A stretch of DNA of 64,000 nucleotides from Malachius bipustulatus. Its lineage: Eukaryota; Arthropoda; Insecta; Coleoptera; Melyridae. The DNA is taken from assembly GCA_910589415.1 (NCBI GenBank), contig OU342637.1, forward strand, positions 22,915,162-22,979,161. Reading direction: 5' to 3'. Position numbers and translations under genes: made by a program. How positions within the stretch are numbered: the first letter of the stretch is position 1; the number at the start of each line of letters is the position of its first letter. Shown piece after piece: positions 1-10,556 of this stretch. Under the pieces are notes generated by a model. The model did no database searches. It was not told where the DNA came from and worked only from the letters and a program-made list of their open reading frames with translations.

Positions 1-920
1 ATAAGTTGTTTTCTTTTCCTCTCCCTCAATTTTACGAGACTATTCTCGGAGCCACGAGCGAAAGTAAGTATAAACACCCTTGACTTCAAATTGTATCCAA
101 GAAATGAGCAGTCGCTCCTTTCGACACAATCTCCGCCTTTTCCTGTCCGTCTTGCACCTGAAATTGCAAAGACGTTGAGATACTAGATCTCTAGAATTGT
201 TCACTAAAATAATTATTGTAAAAGCCTACAAATATGTTATTATTGTTATTTAAAATAGTCTATACCTTCACTCATGGAATTGAATACCAATGTTAGAACA
301 AGAGTACGATTTTTTAGTCGTTTTTGAAATATTTTAAGTTCTTTCAGAAGCTGTGGCAGATTTTGTAAATTTATTTAAATAAATAAGTATTTTCCTAACC
401 TTCCAGGGATGTAAAAAGGATTTGTCGTGTCCTTTGTTTTAATTTTGCATACAAAAAACGAAAGGGTTTCTTCTAATTTATCTATACCGTAAAAAACAGT
501 AAACAGGACTGTAAACAAAGACAAACCCTCTGCGGGGACAAGAAAAACTTTTACTGTACGTATAGAGTGTGCACATATCTGCCAGAGGTTTTTAAATAAT
601 TCACGAATTATACTCGTGGGGTTTTCTCAGATACCGATAAACCTTTTTCAATAAAAGTGCCCCCATTCGTCTGACAAACTACCCTGAATTTTCAAGTCTT
701 TATATTTCACTGCCAGGACTGAACATAAAATAGTTTATCAAGTTAACCACCTTTATTAGACTATCAAATCAATTAAAAATAATGTAGAATTATGGAATAC
801 AAAAAATTGGATTAAAATAACAATAATAATTATTACAAACATTCTAAAACCCTCTACCTAAAATTTATATACCTATTATCTATTATAATCATTGCTGGAT
901 CGAAAAATAAGAAAATCATT
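1..920. other. AT-rich stretch, nothing recognised
   Basis: No frame of useful length and no repeat ends were seen. The right edge abuts the 3' end of the minus-strand R2-type retrotransposon that follows. Confidence 0.5.
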
Positions 921-1045
921 TGACAAACTAAGTAAGTAAACTTTATTAATAAAGTGAGCTGCCTGCGAATCGCAGGTTGCATAAATATACACAGCGTACC
1001 GATCAGTCATTTGGACATAGTTTAAAATACATAAATTTAATTTTT

Positions 1046-2119
1046 TTATGAGTAAATATGACGATTAAGAATTTTGATTGAGTCAATTAAAACGTTTGCA
1101 GCTATATCAGTTAAAATTGATTTGTCTATTTTAAAATCATTAAAGAACTTGATCGCACTCGTGCCAACTGTTCCACGAGCGCCAAACCAAAGACCGATAA
1201 CGGACCATTCACGAACGCCGAAGATTTCTACGTATTTTTCTTTGTAAAATGGTATACAAGATTCATAGATCTTGCATTTTTCTTCGTGAACCAATCTGTC
1301 TTGGTCTGTATCGTTTGTTTCAAATCGCACTTGTAGGGTAAATAATGAATGCTTTAGAGTTTTTGTCGAACGCAATAATGTCACTATATCGGTTTCTTCC
1401 TTCTAGGTCAATAACATGAACTTCTTCGAAGCATATAAAACCTTTTTCTTTAAGATTTGCAGTGATCGTATGCTTAATGCGATTATGACGGCTAACTATT
1501 TGGGTATTGTTCGCTTCGCAACGTCCAATTACATGGGCAGGAGTTTCCTTCTCTCTGTTGCATTTGCGACAGAGGTTGGAGTTACTTTGTGAACTTGGTA
1601 CACCATTTAAGTTAGCATAATTTGTGTTTAGTTTAATTGCAGATGTCCATTCTGATGAAGATAAAGGCTGCTTATTTAAAATGAACCGATTTGATTGCGT
1701 ATGCGTGCGATAGTGTGTAACGCCTATTCCTTGCCAATTTTGAGAGCACCAAGCTTCAAAAGCTTCAGACCGAAGTGCTGATCTCATTTCTTTCGTAGTG
1801 TGTCCTATAACACCTAGAGATTGTTGGCATTCGCTTATTTCATCAACAAACTTGTAGAGTGAGTGTAGTAGTCCATCATCAACATTGTTACGTTTGTTCG
1901 CTATCGAGTAATGCTGCAAATGTACTTCCCACGAGCTTCTCATCAACGCCAAACCACGATGTGAACGTGGCGAATAGAACATCTCAGTCGTTGTGTGAGC
2001 TGGCAATCCAATAAGCTGCTTCACTGTTCTTCGAATCATAATATCGAGTGCTGTTGTAACGTATGCTGGAATTTTATTCGGTGGTGCAGATTGAAGAGCG
2101 TACGTCAACATGGGAAAAA
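1046..2119 (-). pseudogene. R2-type ORF, CCHC knuckle and restriction-like endonuclease
   Basis: After FPMLTYALQSAPP comes a helical thumb/linker region, then a CX2CX7HX4C knuckle starting LCRKC, and then the endonuclease. In this family the nuclease core is R-x-PD ... D. Here the visible residues are RYSDIIAFD followed by IIYPT, so the PD proline is S and the second conserved acidic position (usually DPT) is Y. A one-base gain near 1335 shifts the frame; the reading continues as VRFETND to 1046. The nuclease is probably dead both by frameshift and by loss of a catalytic residue. Confidence 0.65.
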
Positions 2120-2121
2120 TA

Positions 2122-2862
2122 CAGTGCTTCCCAAAAGTAACGGATAAATTCGATAAAACAGAGAGCGCTGTTTTTTGAAAAAAAATTTTTAAACAGGTCG
2201 ATTTTGTTTTTGAGTTGTTCAACGTTTGACATAATATTGGGGTATACAGGATGATGCGCGAAAAAGTGGTGACGTCATCGGCGTTTTTTTTAAATGGCAA
2301 CCCTTATTTTTTATTTCATTTTTTGATACTTCATTCAATTGCCAATATGGTAATGTAATCAATTTGTAACCTTAAATTAGGAAATTTCTGAGAAAACAGC
2401 TTGTGAGTCGAAAGTGTGCACTTTTTACTGATGTCAAAATCGGAACAATAACGATAAAAAAAAAAAAATCAAATAAAAATTACTGTTTTCATGGTAATTT
2501 TATAAGATCTGTCTATTAAATTAAGTTTATTAAATTAAATCTATTAAATTAAATTATTAAATCTATTAAATCTGTCTAAATAAGTTTTTTTCTGAAAAAT
2601 GTCCTTATTTAAGTTTACAAAATTATTACATTACCGTATTGGCAATTGAATGAAGTATCAGAAAATGGAATAAAAAATAGGGGTTGCCATTTAAAAAAAA
2701 TGCCGATGACGTCACCACTTTTTCGCGCATCACCCTGTATACCCAAACATTATGTCAAAAGCTGAACAACTCAAAAATAAAATCGACCTGATTTTTTTAT
2801 TTTTTCAAAAAAACGGCGCTTTCCGTATTATCGAATTTATCCGTTACTTTTGGGAAGCACTG
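2122..2862. mobile_element. 741-bp Tc1/mariner-type MITE with full-length inverted arms
   Basis: Terminal inverted repeats start CAGTGCTTCCCAAAAG and the element is flanked on both sides by TA (2120-2121 and 2863-2864), the target duplication of Tc1/mariner elements. The two arms are complementary over more than 300 bp, with an AT-rich loop of TCTATTAAAT-like repeats (about 2512-2572). There is no transposase, so it is non-autonomous. It sits inside the RT thumb of the R2-type element. Confidence 0.75.
2243..2741. repeat. inner TATACAGG-ended palindrome nested in the MITE
   Basis: Inside the MITE a second concentric pair of ends is visible: TATACAGGATGATGCGCGAA on the left and its complement ending CACCCTGTATA on the right. 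The same terminal motif bounds the large palindromes elsewhere in this window, so the MITE is layered: Tc1-like ends outside, ACAGGGTG-like ends inside. A GTGACGTCATCGG stretch follows the inner end. Confidence 0.6.
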
Positions 2863-2864
2863 TA

Positions 2865-3091
2865 TATTGGTTGATTATGTTCAGTTTCTGATCCGGTTTC
2901 AATAGACTAGAACATCCTAGTTTCGACAGGTTCTTCTCTAGGTTCGATATAACTGTGTCGTCAAATATCAGCTCGTTTGAAAAGCTACATCCAAGGTAAC
3001 GAACGCGTTCGTTAGGTTGAACACATTGAATTATGTTTCCGTCATTAAGTTTTAATAACTCATTGGCTAGTTTACCTTTCACCAAATTCAC
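2865..3091 (-). pseudogene. R2-type ORF, RT thumb segment
   Basis: This segment begins NLVKGKLANELL and contains RYLGCSFS, the YLG block (motif E region) of non-LTR reverse transcriptases. It ends at NIINQY, where the MITE at 2122-2862 interrupts it. The coding sequence resumes beyond the MITE at 2119 with FPMLTYALQ, the expected next block. Removing the MITE and one copy of the TA duplication therefore rejoins the domain. Confidence 0.7.
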
Positions 3092-3636
3092 GCTTGACTC
3101 TTTTTTGGGTTTATATCAAGACCTACTTTATTGAAAAGGTCTTGAATTAGCTGAATAACTCTGACAGCCGATTCAACCGAATTCGTTGTGATTGCTTGGT
3201 CGTCAGCAAAACCAGATAAACATATTGGATCATATTGATCAGATAGTTTGTAACCGTAAGTTTCTGTGAAAGAAGTTTCACAAATTTCGTTGTAAATAAA
3301 GTTAATTGCAATGTTGAATAGCATCGGTGACATCGGTCCACCTTGTGGCACACCTTTTAATACACGTATGCGTTCACTTTCATTTTTGCCTACGTTCACC
3401 TTAACACTGTTTTGCGAAAGTAGGCACATCACTAAACTTGACAAGTTGTTTGAGGCTCCACTTGCTGACAGACTTCGCTGGATATGATTGTGACCAATTC
3501 GGTCGAATGCTTTTGAAATGTCAAGGAATGATACAACACAGTCGCGTTTGTTCAATTTAGCATTCTTGAGACAACCATTGACTAACCTCGTGTTGATGTG
3601 ACAACAAGGTAAACCGGCGACAAATTCACGTTGATT
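3088..3636 (-). pseudogene. R2-type ORF, RT palm domain
   Basis: This continues the upstream frame after the TGA. Residues resembling NQREFVAGLPCC precede motif A (FLDISKAFDRIGH). Motif B is GVPQGGPMSPMLFN and motif C is GFADD, so the catalytic aspartates are present. The frame ends at a TGA at 3088-3090, just after a run of six A on the coding strand. One extra A there would put the reading into the next segment, so a homopolymer deletion is the simplest explanation. It could also be an assembly error in a homopolymer. Confidence 0.75.
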
Positions 3637-4677
3637 TCAATTTATTGGGACTTGAAGTCTCAGTTTTTGATCAATTACTTTTTCAATAATGCGACGAACA
3701 ACTGAGTAAATGGTAATCGGACGCCAATTACTTATGTCATTAGCATTACAGCCTTTGTCAATCAATATCGTCCGACCTTCTAATAGTTTCGAAGGCACAA
3801 ATGCTCTTCGTAACATAATATTTGCGATTGACGTAATAGCATGTGAAATGGGCAATTTTTTTATCGTACGTGATAGAACACGATCGGGTCCTGGTGATGT
3901 ATCGATGCTGATAGACTTGATTTGTTGTGCAAATTCTGCTTCAGTGAATGTAATATCTGAATGTTGTGTTGTTGCTTGATCGTATATGTCTAGAATTCTG
4001 CCATTAGGACTTTCAAATAAAGTCTTGAAATGTTGTTCAACTGTGGCAATGTCAATCTTACACTGTCGTAAGGTTCCGTCGTTCATAACATCGCGTACGA
4101 CTTTCTTCCGTTGGTTGTAGTAGTGATATTGCGCGAGTTCGTAAGCGTAATTTGCTTGTCGTCGCTTCCTTGAGTTAGTATCTTTACGTTGAGGATTAGA
4201 TGATTTAGAGCACTTAGCCTTGTCAATACCTTTTCGCTGCTGTCGTAGTCTGAAGTATTTGATATTTGGATGCACCGGGCCTGGTAATTCCTCATTAGCT
4301 TTAAATAAAAATGTTAGGAATAGGTCAACTTGTAGGTTGAAAGCATCACTGTCGAATATATTTTCATTTTCAATGTTCTTGAAGACACGGCACCAACGTG
4401 AGCATTCGACTTCAAAGTCACGAGAAAACCCTTCACTTGGTTCAGTTCGAGGTTTAGGTTGTGATGATGCTGGCAATTGGCTTGATGAACGCAGCCTGTT
4501 GATTACTCCGCTTGATGTACTGGTGTTAGCCTGTATAGCATGAACATTTCGATGCATTTTCATGCCACGATGAGTTTTGAATACTTGTTTACATACGTCG
4601 CAAGCAACTCCTTGCGACTGACTTTCGTTGCTATTTTCATTCGAAAGCGGAGGAGTAATATTTATATATTGACTCAT
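3637..4677 (-). pseudogene. R2-type ORF, N-terminal part with C2H2 finger and start of RT
   Basis: The first ATG of this frame is at 4677; the open frame reaches 4737 only with a TTG. A C-x2-C-x12-H-x3-H finger lies about 25-45 residues in and would bind DNA at the target site. A basic linker (KRRQANYAYELAQYHY) follows, then early RT motifs: SPGPDRV and a block ending NWRPITIYSVVRRIIEK, which match motifs 0-1 of non-LTR reverse transcriptases. The frame stops at a TGA at 3637-3639. The downstream RT continues in exactly the same frame past that codon, so this is a point nonsense mutation and not a natural end. Confidence 0.75.
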
Positions 4678-4740
4678 TTTTAACTTGACAGATGTCAAAT
4701 TCAAAAGCAATTGACAAAAGGGAAAACCAAGAGACAAAGA

Positions 4741-6720
4741 CTGATGTAAGTTGTTATAACTTATTCTGTTCTTTGGGGTTTCTGAGAGAATAGTTTAAAC
4801 GTTTTTAAACCTTGAACCCTTGCATCTCCTACTTTCATCACTTTTCTAGAACTCCCTAACATAGCTGAGAAACACTGCAACTTAATTATAAATTTGACTT
4901 GGACTTTTGATTTTCTCTTTTTGATTGAGACTTTCTCTACTTCTCGAGTTTTCGAAGGTAAGTCTTCCGCTACAGTTATCGCTTTCTTTTAATGAATTAT
5001 TAGTTCTAGTAAAGAGAACTATTGAACAATAACCAATTTATCCTCGAAAGTCTACCCCGACTACCTAATAATCCTTTATTTTTTCCCAGACCGCACCAAT
5101 AACGCAACTATAATTACGTACCTCAACGGGATATTTAGAAGGATGGGTTGCAAGTCTAAAGCAATCAGGATAACACACCAATCGTGAAAAATGCTCTAAC
5201 AAAAAAAGGCCATGCCAGGAAGCTAACCACAGAACTGGGTTGGATCTGCGATGAATCCAGATGGAAGCAAAGGAACGAATTATATTTTTTGGTCTTGATT
5301 GAAAAAATCGGTTAAGTTATACTCTGTGAATAACCGTTTTCAAAACAAAATTAACTTAAAGAAACTTACCACCAAGAAAAATTATTACTAATTCTTCCTT
5401 CTCAGTAGGTGCATCTAGACAATCAAGTAGGAACCGCGTGGTTATAAATTTATCAATTATTTAAGATTAAGCTAAAAAGTGAGGCTTAAAAGTTAAATAC
5501 CACACATATATTATTCAAACTGCAAATAAAAAATGCAAGTTCGTTTCATAGTTAAATGGAAGCTTAGAGGGCGAGCGTGCTAAAATTAGTGATTAATGCA
5601 TTCTTAGCTAATAGTTCTTTTTCACCGTGGCTCTCGAAACACCTGAATGCACGCGACGGCCCCGCTTTTAGCAGAAAACCTCATTCGGAAACCGATTAAG
5701 TCCACGCCAGACTAGGACAGTAATATTGACTCAAATTCCTCCCTCGATGGACAATATTTGGGTTAAATACTACCCGATAATTACACCTTGTATACATTTC
5801 GGTTCCTTAATAAATCTGTTTACTGTATTCTCCATCTAATGGAAACAATCGGAAGAAATCTGTTATCATAATGATATTTTTATATTTTTTTAAATCACTT
5901 TCTCCTTAAAGTGCTTATAGAAATTATTTAGGTACCTACATTCATTTTTATGACAGTCAACTTTTATGATTATTGACCTATTGTTGAATTCATTAGATGG
6001 GGTCGTTGTTCAATATCATTTCTTTATGTTTCTTGATCGACTATGCGCGAAAAAATGAATTAGAACGCAAATTGTGGGTGATACTGATATATGTACCTAT
6101 AGATTAACAGATTTAATTTTCTAAACAGTTCAAAACAGCCATAAACTGCTTGCCATGTAATTTTACCTGCTATCAATCAAGCTCGCGTGTCAGTCATACA
6201 TTACTGTGACGATTAAAAATTCAAGAAAACCATAAACTTCACCCCTTCGCAAATTGAGATAGCAAAACAATAATCTTAATTAACTATACGACCTTATGAA
6301 CATGTAAATACGCATATTTGAACGTAATTACTAGCTGATGTAATATTACTCTTTCTTTAGCTAATAAATAACATTTAAATATGCACAAGTCAAGGAGGAA
6401 ATTAATATGAAAAATTACCCCACATCGATACCTATGGGGTAAAAGCAAATTCTCTAATAAGAGTTTGTTAACTAATTTTATTGATATAAGAAATGTGATG
6501 ATCTTTTGTGTATCTTTTAAGTCTAATAACTATTCTAATAATTCTACAATAATTGTTGGCGCCAAAGGTATCAGAATGTTTGAATAATACAATTGACATC
6601 ATTACACCACCGGCACTATGACGTTTATGTTGAATTTGCACTCGTTTCTGTACATTTAAAACAATAATAAGTTTTAACACACAGATTAATCATAAAAGTT
6701 TTATCCAGGTCAAAGAATAT
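4741..6720. other. unassigned AT-rich DNA
   Basis: This could include the 5' untranslated part of the R2-type element, but no boundary is visible. No conserved coding motif or repeat pair was found in about 2 kb. Confidence 0.45.
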
Positions 6721-6839
6721 CGTCTTGGTAATAATGGCACACCCAAGTCGGCTTTTGGTAGATTACCAAAGTTGAGGCGGGCATGGTCGTGTGGTTAAAT
6801 TCTATAATTTATGTGGACTTTTCACATTTCATTCTTTTC

Positions 6840-7250
6840 CGTTTTCACGAAAAAGCAGATATAGAATAGTCAAACTGCCAAACCGTGCCGGGTCATACAG
6901 AATTACCATTGATCCAGAAATGTTCTGATGCGCTGGACAGACTTATGGCCGATGAAAAAACGATGCAAATCGTATGGGCTCCTGCACATCCAGTAATAGC
7001 CGGTAATGAGCTGACAAACCTCTATAATATGAAATTCGGGACCATGGAAAACTTCCGTTAACTGGAGCCTATACTTGATTTGACAAAAGATCTTCTTTGA
7101 AGCTTCTGAGAATGAAAAAAAGATTAAGCGGCAACACCAGGCTGCAAACAGGGCGGTCTTTTCATGGAAACTCGGACAGAAAAACATGATCAACATGATA
7201 AAATTAAACCGGAGGGAGCAACTTGGACTATAACAGTTGTCAGAGTGGTC
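6840..7250 (+). pseudogene. RNase H fragment of a jockey/R1-like retrotransposon
   Basis: Frame 6903-7061 reads into a block IVWAPAHPVIAGNELTN, which matches the RNase H signature of non-LTR elements (WxPAHxGIxGNExAD), preceded by a helix resembling QKCSDALDRLMAD. The frame then stops. A second frame at about 7155-7230 has MIKLNRREQLG, like the LNRxxLR block that follows RNase H in the family. Both ends are lost, and the piece ends at the TIR element starting near 7255. Confidence 0.6.
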
Positions 7251-7295
7251 AGAGAGGAGTTACAGGACCTAACAGTTTCCTGCATACGGAGCCTA

Positions 7296-7408
7296 TTTAA
7301 GAATATTTATTCAATGTTACCTTGGTGTTACCTGTTTATATATAAAAAAATCGCCGGTAGAGGGCGCTTTTTTATATGCAAACAGGTAAAACCAAAGTAA
7401 AGTTGAAT
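7296..7408. repeat. hairpin inverted repeat
   Basis: AATATTTATTCAA followed by GTTACCTGTTT and a run ending AAAAAAATCGCC pairs with GGCGCTTTTTTATATGCAAAC, CAGGTAAAACCAAAG and TTGAATAAATATT. The arms are about 50 bp with a loop of a few bases (GGTAGAG) and some mismatches. Confidence 0.6.
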
Positions 7409-7759
7409 AAATATTGTAATGTACATTTTGCCCTTACTGGCTAAATGCCAGCGACCCGTAGACAACCGCGTTGCGCGCGTCGCATAAGTGAGTGATGGTG
7501 GCCTTTAGTTCGGTCGGTCGACGGCGGTGCAAACGCGCCTGGCTGGAGCCCTCGAGTTTCGTCGACCTCGATTGTCGAATTTCGATCCTGTACGCCGATA
7601 CCTGAGATCCTACTTTTAATTGTGTAATTCTTTTCATCCTGGAAAACCGCGGAAGGCGGACCTGTTTCCGAAACACCTGTCGCTAATAATGGTGATTTAT
7701 TCACCGTAACGGCGTCGTGAATAGTTCCCTTAAAATACCGCAAACATCATCCACGTTTT

Positions 7760-8000
7760 TGGCTTGTTTTTCGTACCGGAACACCCTTTCAGACTGGGCA
7801 AGTTTTTCGTGCCGGAGCTTTTCCAACTGGAGTTTTCCTACGGGAGCACATCTTTTCCGACTAGACCAACTTTTCTTACCGGAGCACACTTTTCGTACCT
7901 GAACACACTTTTCCAACTGGAGCTTTTCGTACCTGAGAACATTTTTCCGACTGGACAAGCTTTGTCTACCGAAGGCCATCTTATCCACTGAGATACAACT
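7760..8000. repeat. degenerate 14-20 bp tandem repeat
   Basis: About a dozen variable units follow a pattern like TTTTCSNACYGGAGCACAC, alternating forms such as TTTTCCAACTGGAGC and TTTTCGTACCTGA. Unit length varies from about 14 to 20 bp. The frames that read through it are repetitive and basic on the minus strand (RYEKLQLEK-like); these are probably by-products and not a gene. Confidence 0.55.
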
Positions 8001-8442
8001 GTACTACCGGAGCTGCCGAATTTACCACCGTAGCAGCTACCCTACTAGCAGCCGAACCTGTGCAGTCAAGTACCCCCGGCCGAAACCCTCCATCTTCCAA
8101 CGGGAGAATTCTTATCAAACCATTTCATTCGGCTGATCTCAACACTCGTGTTTATTGGATTTGTTAACCATGCTCAAGATTGCATTGTGATAGTAACAAA
8201 CTGTGATTTTTTTAATAAAGAGTACCTATGTTGTTCTGCTGACCCGCTTGTTATTGTTGACCCTCTTAGATTAGCAACTCAATCCACGACCCTTGTTGCC
8301 TTTTATTTGTCTCATGCTCTCAACGGTTATTTTTCCCCTCTAAGGGTAAAATAATTCGTTTCAATTGACGCCCAACGTCAATAGTTCATTTCAATATTCT
8401 TATAAGCTCCGTATGCAGGAAACTGTGAGGTCCTGTAACTCC

Positions 8443-9578
8443 TTAAATAATTAAAATCGGACATTTGATTAATATGAAGTTTTCTTTTTTAAATCACATC
8501 AACTTTCACTTGTCATAATTTGATGGTGAGCTACCCTGTAGAACATAAATACACAAAAATGAGTTTTGGGGGTGCAGCGCGTCCTCCGCAAGAAAAACAC
8601 CTCTTTATGAAAAAAGTATTTTTTCGCTAATAACTCGTTAACAGTATAAGTATTCCCTAAAAATTAAAAATTGAAAAAAAGGCCAAAGGAATGCAGATAA
8701 TAATTAAATTTTGAAAATAGTACGAAATATTTTTATACGAGAAGTGTACTTAAAAAAATTAGCTACATTTTTAATTTGTCTTGGCCTTTTTTAATATTTA
8801 GAAAATAATACCTAAATAATTAACTTTAATTTATGTTGGTAGAATTGCAAAATATACAACTCGAGTTTTCAGACAACGTGGTAGGAGTAAATGACCGATT
8901 TATATACGAACACACTTCCACTGAGAAATTTAACATTTGTAATTCATGTTACGCTAATTCAATAAGGGTGGTTTAAACATAGTTAATGACCGCGAAATTA
9001 TTCTCAATGTAAATTATCTCTGTGAAGTACATTTACAATCTTCAAGTTGTGTATATATTTATTTTGGAAGGGTGAGAGACTTGATGCCTACCCGACCTAA
9101 ACAAACATCCACGTAATGGGACGGTAATTTAAGAGTGTGCAATTAAGATAACAAATAGCCCTGACATTATGTTATTTGTTTACCCAACAATAATGTCATC
9201 CTGGAAACACCAATTTTCAGCCGCTTTCATTCTTCCGAAATCAACTCTCCGGGCATTCCTGAGGGGGTTTAAACTTAGTTATACGAACTCAGAGAGTAGG
9301 ATGGTATGTAGAGATAAAATTTTGCAAACTCTCTCAAGACACGAGCTCTATTCTTGCAATAGGTATGTATATGAAACTCATGAAATAAGTGTAACAAAGT
9401 TACTGGAAACTTTATTATTAGAGTATCGTGTAAACGTAGAACTGCTTTACACTTACTTTCTTCTCGCAACAATTGATTATTTTTTACAAAAGTTTATATT
9501 TTCTATTATTGTTATACATTTTTATATAATTTATTTATTTATTTATGCTAGCAATGACATTCTCTTATTGTAGAAGGA
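8443..9578. other. AT-rich DNA with one repeat-arm remnant
   Basis: An ACCCTGTAG motif at about 8532 followed by GAGTTTTGGGGGTGCAGCGC resembles one arm of the ACAGGGTG-type repeats, but no partner arm was found nearby. A frame at 9169-9573 is low-complexity and AT-driven; I do not call it a gene. Confidence 0.35.
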
Positions 9579-10201
9579 TTCATAGTCAACTTTCGTTTCT
9601 CTTATGGCCGCCATAATATTTTTTTATGTCGTTCGTTAAGAAAAAAATAATATAAACCAAAAATAAATAAATTTTAGAAAAAAAAAATTGGAAAATTTTC
9701 ATTCTTCTTTTTTCAAAGAAAAACAGATAGTTCTTAACTGAAATAGGCCAATATGAAGTCATACTGCTTGCCTTATAGGTTGTTAATTTCTCTATGATAT
9801 TCGATCTAAAAAGTTGTCTTTTTTTAGAAAAAAAAAGAAGAACAAAAATTTTTGAAAGTTATTTTTTGAAGTTTATTAGTTTTTGGTTTCCATTATTTTT
9901 TTCTTATCGAACGACATAAAAAAATAATATGACGGCCATAAGAAAAACGAAAGTTGACTATGAAAACTCTGGGATCTAGTCGGCTGTGAAAATTTTTGAA
10001 ACGTCAGATAAATAGCTTATAACGGCTTATGTAAGGCTACAAAAAATTATTCATTAATTTCCAATGGTAAGAAAGATATTCCAAAAATAAGATTTCTCGA
10101 TTTTTCAGTGTTTTCAGGATATTTCAGGAACGGTCACAGATATCTCTTATGGTTTAGGATATCCCAATACTGACACCATGAAATTTGCATAACCCTGTAT
10201 T
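9579..10201. repeat. partial copy of a palindromic repeat (same family as 50834-51842)
   Basis: The left arm starts near TTCATAGTCAACTTTCG, and the right arm contains its complement (CGAAAGTTGACTATGAA) and continues to AGGAACGGTCACAGATATC. Both segments match the palindrome at 50834-51842. The far right end is ACCCTGTAT at 10193-10201, but the last 35 bp before it differ from the full copy. The outer left arm is missing. Confidence 0.65.
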
Positions 10202-10321
10202 GTGAAACAAGTGCGGAAAAGAGGAAATTTCTCACGAGTGTGAAACAATTGTGACACGAGACGAAGTCGAGTGTCACAATTCACACGAGTGTGAAATTTC
10301 TTTTCCGCACGTGCTACACAC
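10196..10321. repeat. 126-bp inverted repeat
   Basis: GTGCGGAAAAGAGGAAATTTC on the left pairs with GAAATTTCTTTTCCGCAC on the right, and inner arms TCACGAGTGTGAAACAATTG and CACAATTCACACGAGTGTGA flank a GAGACGAAGTCGAG centre. It lies just downstream (minus strand) of the Crypton-like fragment and may be part of the same repeat, but this is not shown. Confidence 0.6.
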
Positions 10322-10352
10322 AGTACTTTTCCTACGACCACAATTTAACAGA

Positions 10353-10556
10353 TTAATTATTTAACAAATTTAAAACATAAATTATTTTTTCAGACAATGC
10401 TCTGCTTTTATTACCTTTTCTCCAATTTATGAAATGTTTATAAGCAGATTCGTATTTTTCTCTCGAAACTACAGGTAGCAAACTCAAAGAACACAAACCT
10501 CCTTGTTTTCTGACTTCAGGTGGTGTATTTTTTGCTTCAGAGGAATCACAATCCAT
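10353..10556 (-). pseudogene. N-terminal fragment of a Crypton-like tyrosine recombinase
   Basis: The ATG at 10556 opens a 67-codon frame. Its second half, LLPVVSREKYESAYKHFINW followed by RKGNKSRALSEKI, resembles the N-terminal SAM-like DNA-binding region of Crypton/KIAA1958-type recombinases (YxxAYxxFxxWRxxxxxxSFSENVLLAYF). In intact proteins a long catalytic domain with an R...HxxR...Y set follows; here the frame stops after NLLNN and nothing catalytic remains. The call rests on pattern recognition without a search. Confidence 0.45.

Larger units (their letters stand above)
921..4740 (-). mobile_element. R2-type (restriction-like endonuclease) non-LTR retrotransposon, broken
   Basis: Read on the minus strand, the order is one C2H2 zinc finger, a conserved linker, a reverse transcriptase with FADD, a CCHC knuckle and a PD-(D/E)XK-like endonuclease. 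That single-ORF order, with the nuclease at the C terminus, defines the R2/R4/NeSL group, which primes reverse transcription at the nicked target. Four lesions break it: an in-frame TGA near 3637, a one-base loss in an A run near 3105, a 741-bp MITE at 2122-2862, and a one-base gain near 1335. The 3' end is placed near 921-945, where short TTAC-like repeats and a 7-bp inverted repeat (CCTGCGA/TCGCAGG, about 962-976) lie. The 5' end is uncertain. Outer limits are approximate. Confidence 0.75.
7255..8442. mobile_element. TIR-bounded element of about 1.19 kb
   Basis: The left end AGGAGTTACAGGACCT and the right end AGGTCCTGTAACTCCT are inverted copies, and the similarity runs inward for about 45-60 bp through GTTTCCTGCATACGGAGC. 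No clear target duplication was seen. Inside are a hairpin (7296-7408), a GC-richer block (7440-7680) and a degenerate short repeat (7760-8000). No transposase is recognisable. The superfamily is unknown. Confidence 0.5.

Noticed and set aside
6775..6805. GGCATGGTCGTGTGGTTAAATTC as a possible tRNA or tRNA-derived SINE
   Set aside because: No acceptor stem, B box or anticodon arm can be folded around it.
8366..8382. ATTGACGCCCAACGTCA resembles a lysine-tRNA primer-binding site of an LTR element
   Set aside because: The usual TGGCGCCCAACGT start is altered, no LTR pair or gag-pol remnant flanks it, and it lies inside the TIR element at 7255-8442.
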